This document shows, in pieces, positions 62,694 to 64,000 of a stretch of 64,000 nt of DNA. The DNA is taken from positions 62,001-126,000 of the forward strand of contig CAVVZC010000003.1 in the NCBI GenBank assembly GCA_963752565.1, given 5' to 3'. Positions within the stretch are counted from its first letter, which is position 1, and the number at the start of each line of letters is the position of its first letter. The DNA comes from UBA11574 sp963752565 (GTDB taxonomy: Bacteria > Desulfobacterota > Desulfobacteria > Desulfobacterales > UBA11574). The position numbers were made by a program, and so were the translations under genes. The notes under the pieces are model-generated. The model made no database searches, was not told where the DNA came from, and saw only the letters and a list, made by a program, of their open reading frames with translations.

Positions 62694-62906
62694 AGTAATA
62701 AATTGACATCAACCATAATCGCATATATCAATATTGAACTTATCAAAATGCCGTTCATTCAGGAAAGTCCGTGACCCGAAGCCGGATCATTGATGTATTT
62801 TATCCCTTCAGAGAGGATTATCGATAGGTTGTTAAAAATGCGATATCGATCAATTCAGATCGAAATTTTTTCGCTTAAAAATCTAATGGTTTGAATCGAG
62901 AAAAAA

Positions 62907-63794
62907 ATGAAGAAAAAATTGATTAATGGCGGACGAAATGCCCCTTGCCCTTGCGGAAGTGGTCTTAAGCACAAGAAATGCTGCCTGGGTAAAAGAGAAC
63001 CGGACCCGGAAAAACTCAAGGCGGAATATGCCAAAAAATACAAAATTCGGATCAAACAGGCGGCTGATATAGAAGGCATTAAACGGGCCGGTCGCCTGGC
63101 CATGGATACCCTCGACATGGTCGAGTCTGAAATCAGGCCAGGACTTATCACCGATGAAATTAATACGCTGGTGCACGAATTCACACTGAAACACGGTGCA
63201 ATTTCTGCACCCTTAAACTACCGGGGGTTCCCTAAAAGTGTCTGTGTCTCCGTAAACGAAGTGATTTGTCACGGCATCCCCGGTGAAAGGGTTTTAAACG
63301 ACGGAGATATTGTCAATATCGATGTAACGCCGATTCTAAACGGTTACTATGCAGACGCTAACAAAACCTTTTTCGTGGGCAAACCCGGGCCCGACGCCAA
63401 AAAGATCGTTCGCGTGGCCCGAAAAAGTCTGTTTAAGGGAATGGCGATGGTCAAACCAGGCAACACCATTGGAGATATTGGGTGGGCCATTCAAAAATAT
63501 GCCGAAAAAAATGGGTGTTCGGTGGTCAGAGAATTTGTAGGACATGGGGTTGGGGTTGAATTTCACGAGCCGCCACAGGTTCCCCATTATGGTATTCGGG
63601 GAGAAGGAATCCCTTTAATTCCCGGTATGGTTTTCACCATAGAACCGATGATCAATCTGGGGAAAAAAGAGCTCGTCATACTTGGTGACAAGTGGACAGC
63701 CGTTACAAAAGACAAATCGCTTTCCGCTCAGTTTGAACAAACCATTCTGGTCACCGACCATGGTTTTGAAAGCCTGACACCTTATGATCTGTAA
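62907..63794 (+). CDS. map: Type I methionine aminopeptidase with N-terminal SEC-C motif
   Basis: A 295-aa cytoplasmic enzyme removing the initiator Met. Residues ~9-27 are a SEC-C zinc motif (RNAPCPCGSGLKHKKCC), after which MAP proper starts near 50. Metal ligands are in NIDVTPILNGYYADANKTFF (two Asp), GHGVGVEFHEPP (His), FTIEPMI (Glu) and AQFEQTILVT (Glu). SEC-C fusions of MAP occur in several phyla and may tether it to the ribosome or SecA-like partners. The ATG has a GAGAAAAAA site. Confidence 0.95.
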   Translation: MKKKLINGGRNAPCPCGSGLKHKKCCLGKREPDPEKLKAEYAKKYKIRIKQAADIEGIKRAGRLAMDTLDMVESEIRPGLITDEINTLVHEFTLKHGAISAPLNYRGFPKSVCVSVNEVICHGIPGERVLNDGDIVNIDVTPILNGYYADANKTFFVGKPGPDAKKIVRVARKSLFKGMAMVKPGNTIGDIGWAIQKYAEKNGCSVVREFVGHGVGVEFHEPPQVPHYGIRGEGIPLIPGMVFTIEPMINLGKKELVILGDKWTAVTKDKSLSAQFEQTILVTDHGFESLTPYDL

Positions 63795-63839
63795 TCCGCT
63801 TTTTTCATAACATATAAAAATCCCTTGGATTGTATCATT

Positions 63840-64000
63840 GTGAAAAATATCGATCATTTTCCAAAAATCATATCACATCGAGGATTCAGTGACCGACACA
63901 TTGAAAATACCATTCCTGCGTTAAAAGCCGCGGTGGATGCAGAAGTTGAAATGATTGAAATGGACGTTCATGAAACTTGGGACGGCCGTTTCATCGTTTA
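63840..64000 (+). CDS. Glycerophosphodiester phosphodiesterase, N-terminal part (cut by window end)
   Basis: The frame runs from a GTG at 63,840 to the window end. It reads PKIISHRGFSDRHIENTIPA, LKAAVDAEVEMIEMDVHETW and DGRFIV. This is the GDPD signature: catalytic HRG, ENT, E-x-D-V metal site and the following D. The enzyme releases glycerol 3-phosphate from glycerophosphodiesters. No good ribosome site precedes the GTG, and an in-frame TTG lies five codons upstream. It follows map after 45 bases. Confidence 0.85.
   Translation, partial: MKNIDHFPKIISHRGFSDRHIENTIPALKAAVDAEVEMIEMDVHETWDGRFIV

Noticed and set aside
1..64000. CRISPR array
   Set aside because: Repeats present are long, palindromic and dispersed; no regularly spaced short repeats and no cas genes are seen.
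1..64000. tRNA or rRNA genes
   Set aside because: I looked for T-arm GGTTCGAATCC-like sequences; near hits at 11,469 (CGTTCGAATCCGG) and 58,655 lack acceptor and anticodon stems.

Overview
The window looks like a chromosomal segment of an anaerobic Desulfobacterota bacterium, probably a sulfate reducer of the Desulfobacterales type. This is inference from gene content: a TauE/SafE permease paired with a DUF1634-like membrane protein, a B12-dependent ribonucleotide reductase, a fused ADP-forming acyl-CoA synthetase, LIV- and AAP-type amino acid ABC importers, zinc-ribbon PilZ proteins, and many intergenic palindromic repeats. There is no rRNA, tRNA, CRISPR array or intact prophage.

Layout. 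0.2-6.6 kb: a branched-chain amino acid transporter operon whose binding-protein gene is broken, bracketed by a diverged ~300-bp inverted repeat. 6.8-10.7 kb (minus): acyl-CoA synthetase and an ABC-2 exporter. 11.2-21.5 kb: a secreted-protein locus behind a consensus sigma-54 promoter: a ~2365-codon protein with nine PEGA/carboxypeptidase-regulatory-like repeats, two seven-repeat FG-GAP propellers and seven Ig-like domains, then a lipoprotein and a zinc phospholipase C-like protein. 21.6-23.2 kb: a decayed Y1 transposase and an IS630 element. 23.5-30 kb (minus): nrdJ, a PaaI-type thioesterase, a split GGDEF module and a frameshifted transketolase. 30-37.5 kb: two radical SAM proteins, a Ca2+/cation antiporter, the TauE pair and an SDR with a helical extension. 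37.5-42 kb: aapJQMP. 42.2-50.8 kb: a MoxR/VWA pair, cyclophilin, a MOT1-like oxyanion transporter, a kinase-like protein, serA and an EamA transporter. 51-52.6 kb: a trpB2-type gene behind what reads as a complete trp attenuator, with a 12-residue leader peptide carrying four consecutive Trp codons. 53-60 kb: an outer-membrane protein, three PilZ proteins, small exported proteins and gene remnants. 60-64 kb: a B12-radical SAM protein, nitroreductase, SEC-C methionine aminopeptidase and the start of a glycerophosphodiester phosphodiesterase.

The strongest non-obvious signals are regulatory and structural: the trp attenuator; a conserved 29-nt TGTGCA motif at three distant loci, one 175 bp upstream of the sigma-54 promoter; paired operator-like palindromes before nrdJ; and miniature palindromic elements that share internal cores but carry different terminal repeats, several of them ending exactly at stop codons. 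Several ordinary genes (livK, tkt, the giant gene, the IS630 transposase) carry indels, so either sequencing error or real decay must be considered.
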